Source: Haploplasma axanthum
GTDB taxonomy: Bacteria; Bacillota_I; Bacilli_A; Acholeplasmatales; Acholeplasmataceae
Length of the DNA stretch: 64,000 nt
Direction: 5' to 3'
NCBI RefSeq assembly: GCF_900660745.1
Contig: NZ_LR215048.1
Coordinates: 1,426,001 to 1,490,000, forward strand
In this document: in pieces, positions 17,822 through 26,178 of the stretch
Layout: each line of letters begins with the position of its first letter
Numbering within the stretch: the stretch's first letter is position 1
Translations under genes and position numbers: made by a program
Notes under the pieces: model-generated
Databases searched by the model: none
The model's input: the letters and a program-made list of their open reading frames with translations, nothing else
What the model was told of the DNA's origin: nothing

Positions 17822-18704
17822 ACCCGTATCTTAATAATTCGTTTGGTCTGTTACGCCAATCTTTTTTCACTTTAATCCACAATTCCAAATGAGCTTTAAA
17901 TCCAAACTTTTTATTAATATCTAGTCTTGCTTCTGTTCCAATTTGTTTAATTTTTTCGCCATTTTTACCGATTAGAATGATTTTTTGTGAAGTTCTCTCA
18001 ACAATAATTAGTGCTCTAACATCAACAGTTTTATATTCTTCATTATAATCCATACTTTCAATTACTACGGCAGTAGCGTGTGGTACTTCTTCCTCGGTAT
18101 AATAAAGAATTTTTTCTCTGATAAACTCAGACATTATCTTTTCATTAGTTTGATCTGTTTTCATTTCAACTGGATAATAGAAAGGCCCATCACTTAAACT
18201 TTTTACGACATCATTAAGTAAAAATTCAATATTCTCATCATTTGCAGCAGAAATTGGATATACTCCTGCAAATTCATAACTTCCTAGATAACTAATAATA
18301 AACTCATCAATTTCAGATTTGTTTTTCATTAAATCGATTTTATTAATAACTAAATAAACTGGTATATTCAAACCTTTAAAATAGTTAATAACATGTTCCT
18401 CTGCTAAACCTTTTTTTCTATCTACAACAAAGATAATACTATCAACATCTTTAAGTGTCGAAACAGCAACTTTATCGATTCTTTTATTAAGTAAATCTTT
18501 ACCTTTATGCATACCTGGAGTATCAACAAAAACAATTTGGTAATTATCTTTTGTTAAAATTCCTGAAATACGATGTCTTGTTGTTTGAGGTTTCGGACTT
18601 GTTATTGCTATTTTTTCTTTTAATAACGTATTAAGTAATGTTGACTTTCCAACATTAGGTCGCCCAACAATAGCGACAAAACCTGATTTTGTATTATTAT
18701 TCAT
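17808..18704 (-). CDS. era: GTPase Era
   Basis: About 298-residue Era, an essential GTPase for 30S assembly and 16S 3'-end maturation. G1 GRPNVGKS, switch/G2 ITSPKPQTTRHR, G3 DTPG, G4 NKID, then a C-terminal KH domain with LIGKNGEKIKQIGTEARLDINKKFG. Start placed at 18704, where GGAAAA precedes the ATG and where Era proteins usually begin (NTKSGFVAIVGRPN); an ATG eight codons upstream lacks a ribosome site and lies within cdd. Confidence 0.96.
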   Translation of the reverse strand: MNNNTKSGFVAIVGRPNVGKSTLLNTLLKEKIAITSPKPQTTRHRISGILTKDNYQIVFVDTPGMHKGKDLLNKRIDKVAVSTLKDVDSIIFVVDRKKGLAEEHVINYFKGLNIPVYLVINKIDLMKNKSEIDEFIISYLGSYEFAGVYPISAANDENIEFLLNDVVKSLSDGPFYYPVEMKTDQTNEKIMSEFIREKILYYTEEEVPHATAVVIESMDYNEEYKTVDVRALIIVERTSQKIILIGKNGEKIKQIGTEARLDINKKFGFKAHLELWIKVKKDWRNRPNELLRYGFDNE

Positions 18705-19095
18705 TTTCGTTTTCCAATACAAAGGCATAAGGAAGTAATTCGTCTTTTGTTGTTTCCTTAATATCGCCTTTTAAGTTTGTTAAAATAATTTTTGCATCAT
18801 TAGGTAATAGTTCGTGCATAACTTGTCTACAAGCTCCACAAGGAGAAACTGGAATTTTATCATCAGCAATAATTGTTATTGAAACGATATCTTCTTTACG
18901 GTAGCCCATGCTATATGCTGAATATAATGCACTTCGTTCTGCACAGTTAGTTAAACCAAATGAAGCATTTTCGATATTTGCACCATGTATATATTTGCCA
19001 TCTTTCATTAAAATTGCTGCACCAACAGCAAACTTTGAATATGGTGAATATGATTGTTTAATTGCTTTTCTTGCTTCTAAAAGACTTTTTTCCAT
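18697..19095 (-). CDS. cdd: Cytidine deaminase
   Basis: 132-residue tetramer-type cytidine deaminase of pyrimidine salvage. Zinc motifs: NCAERSA (Cys ligand, catalytic Glu) and PCGACRQ. HGANIENASFGLTN is the conserved substrate loop. Translation overlaps era (8 nt) and follows ybeY by 3 nt. Confidence 0.96.
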   Translation of the reverse strand: MEKSLLEARKAIKQSYSPYSKFAVGAAILMKDGKYIHGANIENASFGLTNCAERSALYSAYSMGYRKEDIVSITIIADDKIPVSPCGACRQVMHELLPNDAKIILTNLKGDIKETTKDELLPYAFVLENENE

Positions 19096-19098
19096 ATT

Positions 19099-19521
19099 TT
19101 ACTTCCTTTCAATTCCCGCTTCAAGCAGAATTTTTTCTTGTAAATCAAACATTTCTTTTTCTTCTTCTGGTGTATAATGATCATAACCTAAAAGATGAAG
19201 ATATCCGTGAACAGCTAAAAATGCAACTTCACGTTCAATCCTATGTCCATACTCTGATGCTTGACTAAATGCTTGTTCTAAATTAATAAAAATATCTCCA
19301 ATTGAGGTATCTTTATCATCATCATTTGGAAAACTTAAAACATCGGTAGGTCTATCAACATCACGATATGTTTTATTCATTTCATGAATTTGATTAGGTG
19401 TGACAAAAACTATTTCCATTGATTTTTCATTTTTTTGATTTTTTAAAGCATTTTTAATTATTGCTTCATACTCTTTAGTTTCTAATTCTGTTTGATTATA
19501 AAAATTAATTTCCATTATCAT
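19099..19521 (-). CDS. ybeY: Endoribonuclease YbeY
   Basis: About 141-residue metal-dependent RNase for 16S rRNA 3' processing and quality control. Zinc motif HGYLHLLGYDH and preceding DVLSFPNDDD are diagnostic. Start placed at 19521 (or 19524), where GGAG lies 4-7 nt upstream; the open frame extends 19 codons further into phoH without a ribosome site. It overlaps the phoH stop. phoH-ybeY-cdd-era is the standard Firmicutes order. Confidence 0.95.
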   Translation of the reverse strand: MIMEINFYNQTELETKEYEAIIKNALKNQKNEKSMEIVFVTPNQIHEMNKTYRDVDRPTDVLSFPNDDDKDTSIGDIFINLEQAFSQASEYGHRIEREVAFLAVHGYLHLLGYDHYTPEEEKEMFDLQEKILLEAGIERK

Positions 19522-20461
19522 CATATCGCTCCAATATTTTCTGTACCAATGGATGTCTAATAACATCCACTTTTTCAAACTTTATAAATTTTAAATCTTC
19601 CATATTCGAAAGTTTATCCATTACTTCCCTTAAGCCTGAACGTTGATTATTTTTAAGGTCGATTTGTGATGGATCCCCAGTAACTAACATCTTAGAATTA
19701 AATCCTAAGCGTGTTAAAAACATTTTCATTTGTGTGCTTGTTGTATTTTGAGCTTCATCTAAAATGATGAATGCATTATCAAGCGTTCTACCTCGCATAT
19801 ATGCAAGTGGGGCAATTTCAATTACACCTCTAGTGATTAATCCATCAACTACTTCTCTACCTAAAAACTCATATAATGCATCATATAAAGGTATTAAATA
19901 TGGATCTACTTTCTCTTTTAAATCTCCTGGTAAAAATCCTAGCGCTTCACCGGCTTCTACTGCTGGTCTAGTTAAAATAATCTTTTTAATTTTATTTGCT
20001 TTTAGTAATGCAGATGCATATGCAACAGCTAAGTAAGTCTTTCCTGTTCCTGCTGGTCCAATTCCAAAAACCAAGTCAAAATTTTCCATTGCTTTTATAT
20101 AATCTTTTTGATTAAAAGTCTTTGCATATATCGGCTTACCGTGTTCTGTTGTTAGAATTCTTTTTTGGTTTATATAAAAATCAATTATTTCTTCAGTATC
20201 AACAGATTTCTCAGTTAACTTAATAATATAAATAATATCGCGTTCATTAAAACTTATTTGTTTTTCTGCTAATCTAATAATAATCGAGAAAATTTTTTCT
20301 AACACAAGTTTCAAATCATTATTTGCATCTGTAATAATAGTATCTTCAGTTATTGTTATTTTAATACCAAAATATTGCTTAAAGACATTCAAGTTTTTAT
20401 CTTGAGCACCAACAACTTTAGATAATATATCATAATGTTCAATCTTAACGTCTAATTTCAT
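19505..20461 (-). CDS. phoH: PhoH-like ATPase (PhoH/YbeZ family)
   Basis: 318 residues. The Walker A GPAGTGKT is in FGIGPAGTGKTYLAVAYA, Walker B is FIILDEAQNTT, and the sensor LVTGDPSQIDL follows. The N-terminal region resembles the KH-like part of PhoH. PhoH/YbeZ partners with YbeY in rRNA maturation and may be an RNA helicase; the coupled downstream ybeY supports that. First gene of the ten-gene operon; RBS AGGAG. Confidence 0.94.
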   Translation of the reverse strand: MKLDVKIEHYDILSKVVGAQDKNLNVFKQYFGIKITITEDTIITDANNDLKLVLEKIFSIIIRLAEKQISFNERDIIYIIKLTEKSVDTEEIIDFYINQKRILTTEHGKPIYAKTFNQKDYIKAMENFDLVFGIGPAGTGKTYLAVAYASALLKANKIKKIILTRPAVEAGEALGFLPGDLKEKVDPYLIPLYDALYEFLGREVVDGLITRGVIEIAPLAYMRGRTLDNAFIILDEAQNTTSTQMKMFLTRLGFNSKMLVTGDPSQIDLKNNQRSGLREVMDKLSNMEDLKFIKFEKVDVIRHPLVQKILERYDDNGN

Positions 20462-20484
20462 CTAAACAACTCCTACTGCTATTA

Positions 20485-20493
20485 ATTATACCA
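20485..20493 (-). promoter_or_regulatory. Extended -10 promoter of phoH operon
   Basis: Minus-strand TGGTATAAT (extended -10, TGnTATAAT) about 24 bp before the phoH ATG. No good -35 is seen, as is usual for extended -10 promoters. Confidence 0.55.
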
Positions 20494-20540
20494 TAAACCA
20501 TAGTTAAATTATCCACTTAATATTAATATTTAAAAGTCAA

Positions 20541-20564
20541 AAAAACACCAAATACGGTGTTTTT
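20541..20564 (-). terminator. Intrinsic terminator of rpsU
   Basis: Minus-strand AAAAACACC / GGTGTTTTT stem with GTATTT loop, followed by U run, directly after rpsU. Confidence 0.85.
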
Positions 20565-20583
20565 CTAATTTTCAATAATAAGA

Positions 20584-20757
20584 TTATTTATTAACTGTTT
20601 TATTTGCACGGCGACGCAACTTTTTATCTACGCTTGGTTTAACGTAGTAAGCGCGTTTGCGCACTTCTGCGAGGGTCCCAGATCTTGAAACGTCTCTTTT
20701 AAAACGGCGTAGTGCATCTTCAATTGTTTCTGTATCACGAACGACTGTCTTTGGCAT
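20584..20757 (-). CDS. rpsU: 30S ribosomal protein S21
   Basis: 57 residues, too short for many ORF cut-offs. Begins [20 protein letters not shown] and contains [19 protein letters not shown] followed by a basic tail [13 protein letters not shown], the full S21 sequence. RBS AAAGGAGGG sits 5 nt before the ATG. Local base composition is richer in G+C than its neighbours, as expected for a strongly expressed ribosomal gene. In many Firmicutes rpsU sits near the phoH operon, and here it is immediately upstream with its own promoter and terminator. Confidence 0.97.
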   Translation of the reverse strand: MPKTVVRDTETIEDALRRFKRDVSRSGTLAEVRKRAYYVKPSVDKKLRRRANKTVNK

Positions 20758-20798
20758 GTCGACCCTCCTTTCATCACACTAATCTTGTGTCCTTTATA

Positions 20799-20827
20799 AT
20801 TATATATTATAATTGTTTAATTGTCAA
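20799..20827 (-). promoter_or_regulatory. Promoter of rpsU
   Basis: Consensus -35 TTGACA (20827-20822), 17-bp spacer, -10 TATAAT (20804-20799). The leader contains a small ACAC...GTGT hairpin before the RBS. Confidence 0.85.
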
Positions 20828-20832
20828 AAAAA

Positions 20833-21513
20833 TCATGAATTAAAATTATTTAAAATGCTAATTGCGGCAATCTCAGCCGGAAAAATATACTTTCCGAGTG
20901 AAATCGAAAAGAATTTATTGTTTTTACAATATTTTCTTTCATTATCACTTATTCCACCTTCTGGTCCAATAATGATAGCAATCTTTTTATCAAAAATATT
21001 TTTTAATTCTAAATCTTTTAATAAAGTCTTCTTTTCTTCTTCATCAGCCAGAATTACATAATCATATTCTTTCCAATTAATCGTTTTTAAACTATCTTGA
21101 AATTCAATAGTAGGTATCTTTTCACGATGAGCAAGTTCTGCTGCTTCTTTAGCAATTAGAAAGTATCTATCTGTTTTATTATCAGTATTCTTATTTTTAG
21201 CAATACTTCTTTCAAACGGAACTAAAACTATTTTTTTAGCACCAAAAATAGTTGAATACTTAATTGTTGTTTCAATTTTTGTTCCCTTTAATAAACCTTG
21301 AACTAAAGTTATGTCTAATGTTTTATTTTCATCATAGTTTTCAATAACATCAAATGTAATATTTTCATCAATGTTTAGTTTAACTAATGAACATTTCTCA
21401 TGAAGACAAACGATAACTTTATCACCAGTTTGCATTCTCATCACTTTTTTAATATGATGAATATCAGTTTTATAAAAATTATTTGTTGTATCATCTAATA
21501 TATATCTTTGCAT
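20833..21513 (-). CDS. rsmE: 16S rRNA (uracil(1498)-N3)-methyltransferase RsmE
   Basis: 226-residue SPOUT methyltransferase. The N-terminal PUA-like domain (MQRYILDD...HHIKKVMRMQTGDKVIVC) and the C-terminal knot with IIGPEGGISDNE are diagnostic. The final motif, normally LGxRILRTETA, reads LGKYIFPAEIAA: the Arg is Tyr and the TETA region is altered, though the Glu is kept. It starts 14 nt beyond the terminator that follows secG. Confidence 0.9.
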   Translation of the reverse strand: MQRYILDDTTNNFYKTDIHHIKKVMRMQTGDKVIVCLHEKCSLVKLNIDENITFDVIENYDENKTLDITLVQGLLKGTKIETTIKYSTIFGAKKIVLVPFERSIAKNKNTDNKTDRYFLIAKEAAELAHREKIPTIEFQDSLKTINWKEYDYVILADEEEKKTLLKDLELKNIFDKKIAIIIGPEGGISDNERKYCKNNKFFSISLGKYIFPAEIAAISILNNFNS

Positions 21514-21525
21514 TGTTTATCTCCT

Positions 21526-21547
21526 TAAAAAAAAGCGCATTGCGCTT
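21526..21547 (-). terminator. Terminator between secG and rsmE
   Basis: Minus-strand AAGCGCA / TGCGCTT hairpin (21547-21533) followed by eight U, located before rsmE. It should limit read-through from secG to rsmE. Confidence 0.75.
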
Positions 21548-21558
21548 ATTTTAACTTA

Positions 21559-21795
21559 TTAAAGATTGTTTGCGTGCCAAACATTTGATAAAAGTATAAA
21601 AACAACAAGTAATACTGATAAAACAGTTGTTGCTCTTAACATAAATAAATCAAATCCTCTAACTTTACGATTTTTAAATAATTCTGATTTTTCGCCACTA
21701 AAAGCGTCTTGAATATCATCATCGCCTTGTTGTAATAAAACAACTACAATTAATGCTATCCCTATTATTAATGTTAAATAGTCAAATACGTTCAT
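21559..21795 (-). CDS. secG: Protein-export membrane protein SecG
   Basis: 78 residues with two membrane helices (about 4-21 and 53-72) and a cytoplasmic loop containing QQGDDDIQDAFSGEKSELF, the SecG pattern. Stabilises the SecYEG channel. Start at 21795: GGAGGG lies 7 nt before this ATG, whereas the ATG five codons upstream overlaps the ribosome site itself. Often followed by rnr and smpB in Firmicutes; here it is monocistronic. Confidence 0.92.
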   Translation of the reverse strand: MNVFDYLTLIIGIALIVVVLLQQGDDDIQDAFSGEKSELFKNRKVRGFDLFMLRATTVLSVLLVVFILLSNVWHANNL

Positions 21796-21821
21796 TTTGC
21801 AACCCTCCAATAATCATAAAT

Positions 21822-21850
21822 ATTTTAGCAATTTTAAACTCTTTTGTCAA
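21822..21850 (-). promoter_or_regulatory. Promoter of secG
   Basis: -35 TTGACA (21850-21845), 17-bp spacer, -10 TAAAAT (21827-21822). Confidence 0.75.
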
Positions 21851-21866
21851 TACAAACCCTTAATTT

Positions 21867-21895
21867 AGAAAAAAGTCCAGGTATACACCTAGACT
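21867..21895 (-). terminator. Terminator of the iron/heme ABC operon
   Basis: Nine-base-pair stem AGTCTAGGT / ACCTGGACT with one U-G pair and 4-nt loop (21895-21874), followed by UUUUUUC on the minus strand. Confidence 0.85.
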
Positions 21896-21907
21896 CTCAA
21901 ATAATAA

Positions 21908-22918
21908 TTACTTATTAATAAATTTTAAAACATCTTTTACCATCAACTCAGTTGATACAAAACCACCAGTAACTAAATACCATGCATCAGCATTTAGTGT
22001 AAATACATTTTCTTCTTTAACAGCTGTTAAAGCCTGGAATTGTGGTTCATTAAGGAGTGTTTGTAATCCACTTTCTGATCCAGTAGCTGCAGCTCTATCC
22101 ATAACAAAGATTACTTCCAAATCACCTTTATCATCTAATGCTTTTAAATATTCTAATGAAATTGCATTTCCATGTGCTTCACCAACTTTTCCATCTGCAT
22201 CAGCTTCCATAAATCCAAATTCATTATGTAATACGCCATAACGTCCATTTTTTCCTGAAACTGATAAATCTTTACCACTACTCATTAAGAATAATGCTTT
22301 ATGATTTTTAGCTATTTCAGCTATACCATCAAATGAGTGATTAATTGCATCCATTTTTGCATCTAAAGTAGTTTTAACTCTTGGAAATAACTTACCTAAT
22401 ATTGTAACAACTTCTTGTTGTTTAGCTAATGAATAAGTTGTGTTTGAAGCATCTAAGATATCAGCATTTGGATATTCATCTTTTAATTGACTATATAATT
22501 TTGATGTTCTACCATCTAAAATAATTAATTCTGGATTAATTAAATCTAAAACATCTTTATTTTCTTCAAACAATGTTCCAGCATTAGGATAAATATCTGA
22601 TTCAAATTGCTTAATTATTGATGGTAATGAACTACCTTTAGCAACAGCAAATTCTTTTATTCCTGCATCAAATAAATTAACTTCATAAAGCATATCAGCA
22701 ACACCATATGAGAAAGTAACAACTCTTGTTGGATTAACAAACATTTTTTGTGTTACTTTTTCTTTTTTTAAGATAGGTTCCCCTTTCTCATCTTTTCCTG
22801 TTGTGACAGAGATAACTTGTTCAATTTCAACTTGTTCCCCTGTTCTTTTATCTGAAGTACATGCAACTAATGTTACTGCTAATAACATTACTGCAAATAA
22901 TGATAATATTTTTTTCAT
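21908..22918 (-). CDS. Iron-siderophore/heme ABC transporter substrate-binding lipoprotein (YclQ/CeuE-like)
   Basis: 336-residue lipoprotein: signal peptide with lipobox LVAC (Cys near residue 20), then a class III binding-protein fold with RVVTFSYGVADMLYEV, INPELIILDGRTSKLYSQL and VFTLNADAWYLVTGG. Best resemblance is to YclQ/CeuE/FatB binding proteins of catecholate siderophores; heme cannot be excluded because a heme-monooxygenase-like gene heads the operon. Start at 22918 with GGAAGAG upstream; the 11-codon longer frame has no ribosome site. Last gene of a five-gene operon. Confidence 0.88.
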   Translation of the reverse strand: MKKILSLFAVMLLAVTLVACTSDKRTGEQVEIEQVISVTTGKDEKGEPILKKEKVTQKMFVNPTRVVTFSYGVADMLYEVNLFDAGIKEFAVAKGSSLPSIIKQFESDIYPNAGTLFEENKDVLDLINPELIILDGRTSKLYSQLKDEYPNADILDASNTTYSLAKQQEVVTILGKLFPRVKTTLDAKMDAINHSFDGIAEIAKNHKALFLMSSGKDLSVSGKNGRYGVLHNEFGFMEADADGKVGEAHGNAISLEYLKALDDKGDLEVIFVMDRAAATGSESGLQTLLNEPQFQALTAVKEENVFTLNADAWYLVTGGFVSTELMVKDVLKFINK

Positions 22919-22934
22919 TTTGAACTCTTCCTTT

Positions 22935-23744
22935 CTACTTTTTTTCATCAAGTGTAGCGGTTCTAACTACCTCATGATTATTAACTTGGTTATAGTAAAC
23001 GCAAACTTTTTTTCCGTTTACACCTGCGATACAGAAATCATGATCAAAAACATGATCTAAAATTTCTTTATCCATCATTTCATCCGGAGAACCTTCTTTA
23101 ATGATTCTACCATCTTTCATAGCAACAATATGATCACAGAATGCTGCTGCAAAATTTATATCATGCATAACAATAACAATCGTTTTACCAAAATCTTTAA
23201 CCATATTTTGTAGGATTGTCATCATTTCTACTGCATATCTCATATCGAGGTTATTAAGTGGTTCGTCTAAGAAGATATATTTAGTATCTTGAGCAAGTAT
23301 CATTGCTACATATACCCTTTGTCTTTGACCACCAGAGAGTTCATCAATATATTTATTTACATAATCTTCTAACTTCATATATACTATTGCATCATTAATT
23401 ATTTTTTCATCTTCTTTGGTAATTTTACCTTTTGAATGTGGAAATCTTCCAAATGAAATTAAATCTTTGACCGTAAGTTTAAGATTTATTTGATTTGATT
23501 GCTTCAAAACGGAAAGTTTTTTGGCTATTTCATTTGATTTCATCGTTGAAATATCTATATCATCAATAAATATTTCACCACTAATTGGTGCTAACAACCT
23601 TGAAATAACACTAAGTAATGTAGATTTCCCAGCTCCATTTGCACCTATTAATGCTGTAATTTTATTATCTTTTATTTTCAAATCTACATCATAAAGAATT
23701 TGTTTTTTTCCATATGATTGTGATATTTTCTTTATTTCGATCAT
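22935..23744 (-). CDS. Iron-siderophore ABC transporter ATP-binding protein (YclP-like)
   Basis: 269 residues: Walker A GANGAGKST, Q-loop LKQSNQ, signature ELSGGQRQRVYVAMILAQ, Walker B YIFLDEPLNNLD, H-loop VMHDINFA. This is a FecCD-type importer ATPase, closest in style to YclP. It energises the two adjacent permeases. ATG overlaps the preceding permease stop (23741-23744). Confidence 0.94.
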   Translation of the reverse strand: MIEIKKISQSYGKKQILYDVDLKIKDNKITALIGANGAGKSTLLSVISRLLAPISGEIFIDDIDISTMKSNEIAKKLSVLKQSNQINLKLTVKDLISFGRFPHSKGKITKEDEKIINDAIVYMKLEDYVNKYIDELSGGQRQRVYVAMILAQDTKYIFLDEPLNNLDMRYAVEMMTILQNMVKDFGKTIVIVMHDINFAAAFCDHIVAMKDGRIIKEGSPDEMMDKEILDHVFDHDFCIAGVNGKKVCVYYNQVNNHEVVRTATLDEKK

Positions 23745-24736
23745 ATTCGATTCTCCTTAATTATTAAGTAAATCATATAACTACCCCCAATTAAATTAAT
23801 CAAAACTGAGACACTAGTTCTATTACCAAATAATTCTACAACTACTTGACCAAGCATTAAAACAATAAATCCAATAACACTTGATGCAAAAATTAAAATA
23901 CTATGCTTATTTGTTTTAAATATCTCTCTTGCACTGTTTACAGCAATTAATCCTAAAAACATTAATTGTCCAATCAATGCAGTTGAAATAGCCACGGCAA
24001 TAGCAATATATATCAAACTAATTTTTGTTTCCCTATTATATTCAACACCAAGCCCAATTGCATGTTCATCACCTAAACTCATTACATCATAAACCTTGTT
24101 TTTTCTATAGAATAAAAAAACAAGTAGTAATAGAATTGGTAAAGCAACAAAAACTAGCTGTTCATTAATGTTTGTTAAACTAATTGTTGTTAGTGAAGAA
24201 ACTGTTTGAAACTCTTCTGGACTCATAAAGACTTGAATAAAGTTAGAAATACTTCCTGCAAGAGATGTAATAACCATTCCTACTAACAGTAATAGTATAA
24301 CATTATTCTTGTTTTTACTTAAAACTAATTTATAAATCAAAAGGGTAACACCTATCATAGCAACTACACTTATAAAAAAGTTTGTATAAACATTACTTAT
24401 ATAAATACTTGTAATTCCAAGTAAGGAAACTAAAAGTGTTTGTGTAACAATAAAAATTGCATCAAATCCCAAAATACTAGGAGTTAATATTCGATTTTTT
24501 GTTAATGTTTGAAATACTAATGATGATGTAGAAATTAGAATTGTACTAACAATTATCGCTAATAATTGAATTGATCTTCGCTTAATTATCTTTAAGTAAA
24601 CAGATAACATATTTGGGTTATAACCTTTTTTTATTAAATCACTTTGTGTAAAAACCCATAAAAATATATATGTTAAACTTAATAATATTAATATTATACT
24701 TATTACTAAAAACATTTTCTTTTGTTTTTTACTCAT
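23741..24736 (-). CDS. Iron-siderophore ABC transporter permease (YclO-like)
   Basis: 331-residue FecCD/BtuC-family permease with about nine or ten membrane helices. Family segments TLTKNRILTPSILGFDAIFIV, MSLGDEHAIGLGVEYNRE (coupling loop to the ATPase) and IAVNSAREIFKTNKH are visible. Forms a heterodimer with the permease upstream, as YclN/YclO do. RBS AGGAAGGTG. Confidence 0.92.
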   Translation of the reverse strand: MSKKQKKMFLVISIILILLSLTYIFLWVFTQSDLIKKGYNPNMLSVYLKIIKRRSIQLLAIIVSTILISTSSLVFQTLTKNRILTPSILGFDAIFIVTQTLLVSLLGITSIYISNVYTNFFISVVAMIGVTLLIYKLVLSKNKNNVILLLLVGMVITSLAGSISNFIQVFMSPEEFQTVSSLTTISLTNINEQLVFVALPILLLLVFLFYRKNKVYDVMSLGDEHAIGLGVEYNRETKISLIYIAIAVAISTALIGQLMFLGLIAVNSAREIFKTNKHSILIFASSVIGFIVLMLGQVVVELFGNRTSVSVLINLIGGSYMIYLIIKENRI

Positions 24737-25692
24737 TTTTGCTTCACCTTCCTAAATATTAAGATTAGGAAAATAATTGCACCGCTTATTCCCATAGTAA
24801 ATCCCACTGATATTTCATATGGGAAAATTAATAATCTACTTATAATATCATTTAATAAGACAAAAGTTGCTCCGAAAATTGCAACATCAAAAAGATTTCT
24901 TTTTAAATTATCACCATAATAAACTGTAACAATATTAGGAATAATAAGTCCTAAAAAAGGTAATGGTCCAACAACAATATATGTACTTGCAGAAATAACT
25001 GAAATAACAATCAAACCAATGAACATAATTCGTTTGTAATTAACTCCTAGATTTTTAGAAAAATCTTCTCCTAAAGAAACAATATTGAATTGTGATGCAA
25101 AAATAACTGCTAAAACTAATGATGGAATTAAAACAATTAAAAGTGTTGAATTCAATCTTGTAATATGTGAAAAACTTCCTAAATTCAACATTGACACTGT
25201 TTGTAACGCATTAAACCTTTGAGCAATAAGTGTAGTTATTGACGATATTAATGTTCCATACATCATTCCTATTAAGGGAACATAGATAACATTTTTAACT
25301 TTTATTTTATTTAAAACTGTAATAAATAAAATTGATGATAATAAAGCAAAAACAAAAGCAAATATAAATCTAATATATAGACTTTGTGTTCCGAAGAATA
25401 AAAAACCAATTAACACACCTAAAACAGCCGCATTTGTAGTACCAGCTGTTGAAGGTGAGATAAACTTATTTCTACTTATTGCTTGCATAATTAAACCCGC
25501 AATACTAAGTGATGATGCCGTTAGAACAATGACTAGTGTTCTTGGGACTCTACTTTCTAAAAAAATAAACCAAGCATTTTTATCACCTTTCAGTAATGCT
25601 CCAATCGTTACACTATTACTAACTCCAATTAAAAGTGAAATGATTAATAAAATAAAAAATAAAGCAATGATTAAAAATCTTTTTTTATTCAT
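24733..25692 (-). CDS. Iron-siderophore ABC transporter permease (YclN-like)
   Basis: About 319-residue FecCD-family permease, ten hydrophobic helices, with RVPRTLVIVLTASSLSIAGLIMQAISRNKFISPSTAGT and SLGEDFSKNLGVNYKR as hallmark segments. Start taken as ATG 25692; the frame reads upstream to a TTG within the monooxygenase gene. The ribosome site is weak (AAGAG), suggesting coupling to the upstream gene, whose stop lies inside this gene (8-nt overlap). Confidence 0.9.
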   Translation of the reverse strand: MNKKRFLIIALFFILLIISLLIGVSNSVTIGALLKGDKNAWFIFLESRVPRTLVIVLTASSLSIAGLIMQAISRNKFISPSTAGTTNAAVLGVLIGFLFFGTQSLYIRFIFAFVFALLSSILFITVLNKIKVKNVIYVPLIGMMYGTLISSITTLIAQRFNALQTVSMLNLGSFSHITRLNSTLLIVLIPSLVLAVIFASQFNIVSLGEDFSKNLGVNYKRIMFIGLIVISVISASTYIVVGPLPFLGLIIPNIVTVYYGDNLKRNLFDVAIFGATFVLLNDIISRLLIFPYEISVGFTMGISGAIIFLILIFRKVKQK

Positions 25693-26008
25693 GCTCTTGT
25701 GTGGCAATCACTTCAAATGTTTCACGTTTAGCTTCGATTATTCCTTCAGGTTTTTTATTATGTTCATCATCTTTATTTCTATGTAATGCTATATGCTCAG
25801 GACTACCTTCCCAAACATAAAATGCCTTTTTATCTTTAAAATATATCATCATTTGAATAATATCAAAATCTTTATCTTTTGTTGAAACTAATAATTCTCT
25901 TTTTATAAATCCAGGCGATTTTAACAAAGGACTTGTCTTTGAAAAACGCTCTTTAAAACTATCTATGTATCCTTTTTCGACTTTCATTGTACGAACAATT
26001 ACGAACAT
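25685..26008 (-). CDS. ABM-domain monooxygenase, HmoA/IsdG-like (putative heme-degrading)
   Basis: 107-residue ferredoxin-like antibiotic-biosynthesis-monooxygenase domain. FVIVRTMKVEKG at the start, LKSPGFIKRELLVSTKD, and KKAFYVWEGSPEHIALHRN (Trp and the His of the W..S..H..H pattern seen in HmoA/IsdG) support a heme monooxygenase. First gene of an iron-acquisition ABC operon, which supports a job in releasing iron from heme. Heme binding itself is not proven; some ABM proteins act on quinols. RBS AAGGATGAC. Confidence 0.75.
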   Translation of the reverse strand: MFVIVRTMKVEKGYIDSFKERFSKTSPLLKSPGFIKRELLVSTKDKDFDIIQMMIYFKDKKAFYVWEGSPEHIALHRNKDDEHNKKPEGIIEAKRETFEVIATQEHE

Positions 26009-26079
26009 TTTATTGTCATCCTTTTCCAGTATTTTTAATTTATAAATTTATTTATATTTTTTCTTTATAAACTTACTAT

Positions 26080-26112
26080 GATAATTTTATTATTTTATTA
26101 TCTATTAGTCAA
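26080..26112 (-). promoter_or_regulatory. Promoter with Fur-like operator of iron/heme operon
   Basis: Minus-strand -35 TTGACT (26112-26107), 17-bp spacer, -10 TAAAAT (26089-26084). The spacer and -10 are spanned by the inverted repeat GATAAT-(11 nt)-ATTATC (26080-26085 and 26097-26102) with further ATTAT steps between, similar to the GATAATGATAAT units of Fur boxes. Iron-dependent repression is inferred from location and the genes controlled. Confidence 0.6.
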
Positions 26113-26178
26113 TGGTTATAATAAGAATTATAAATAAGATAGAGTTTTTATGCTATAATTATAAATGGTGATAAAAAT

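Noticed and set aside
26110-26135. PerR-type box TTATAAT...ATTATAA before the metallo-hydrolase
   Set aside because: Half-sites are separated by 4 bp rather than 1, and the gene is not a usual peroxide-response target.
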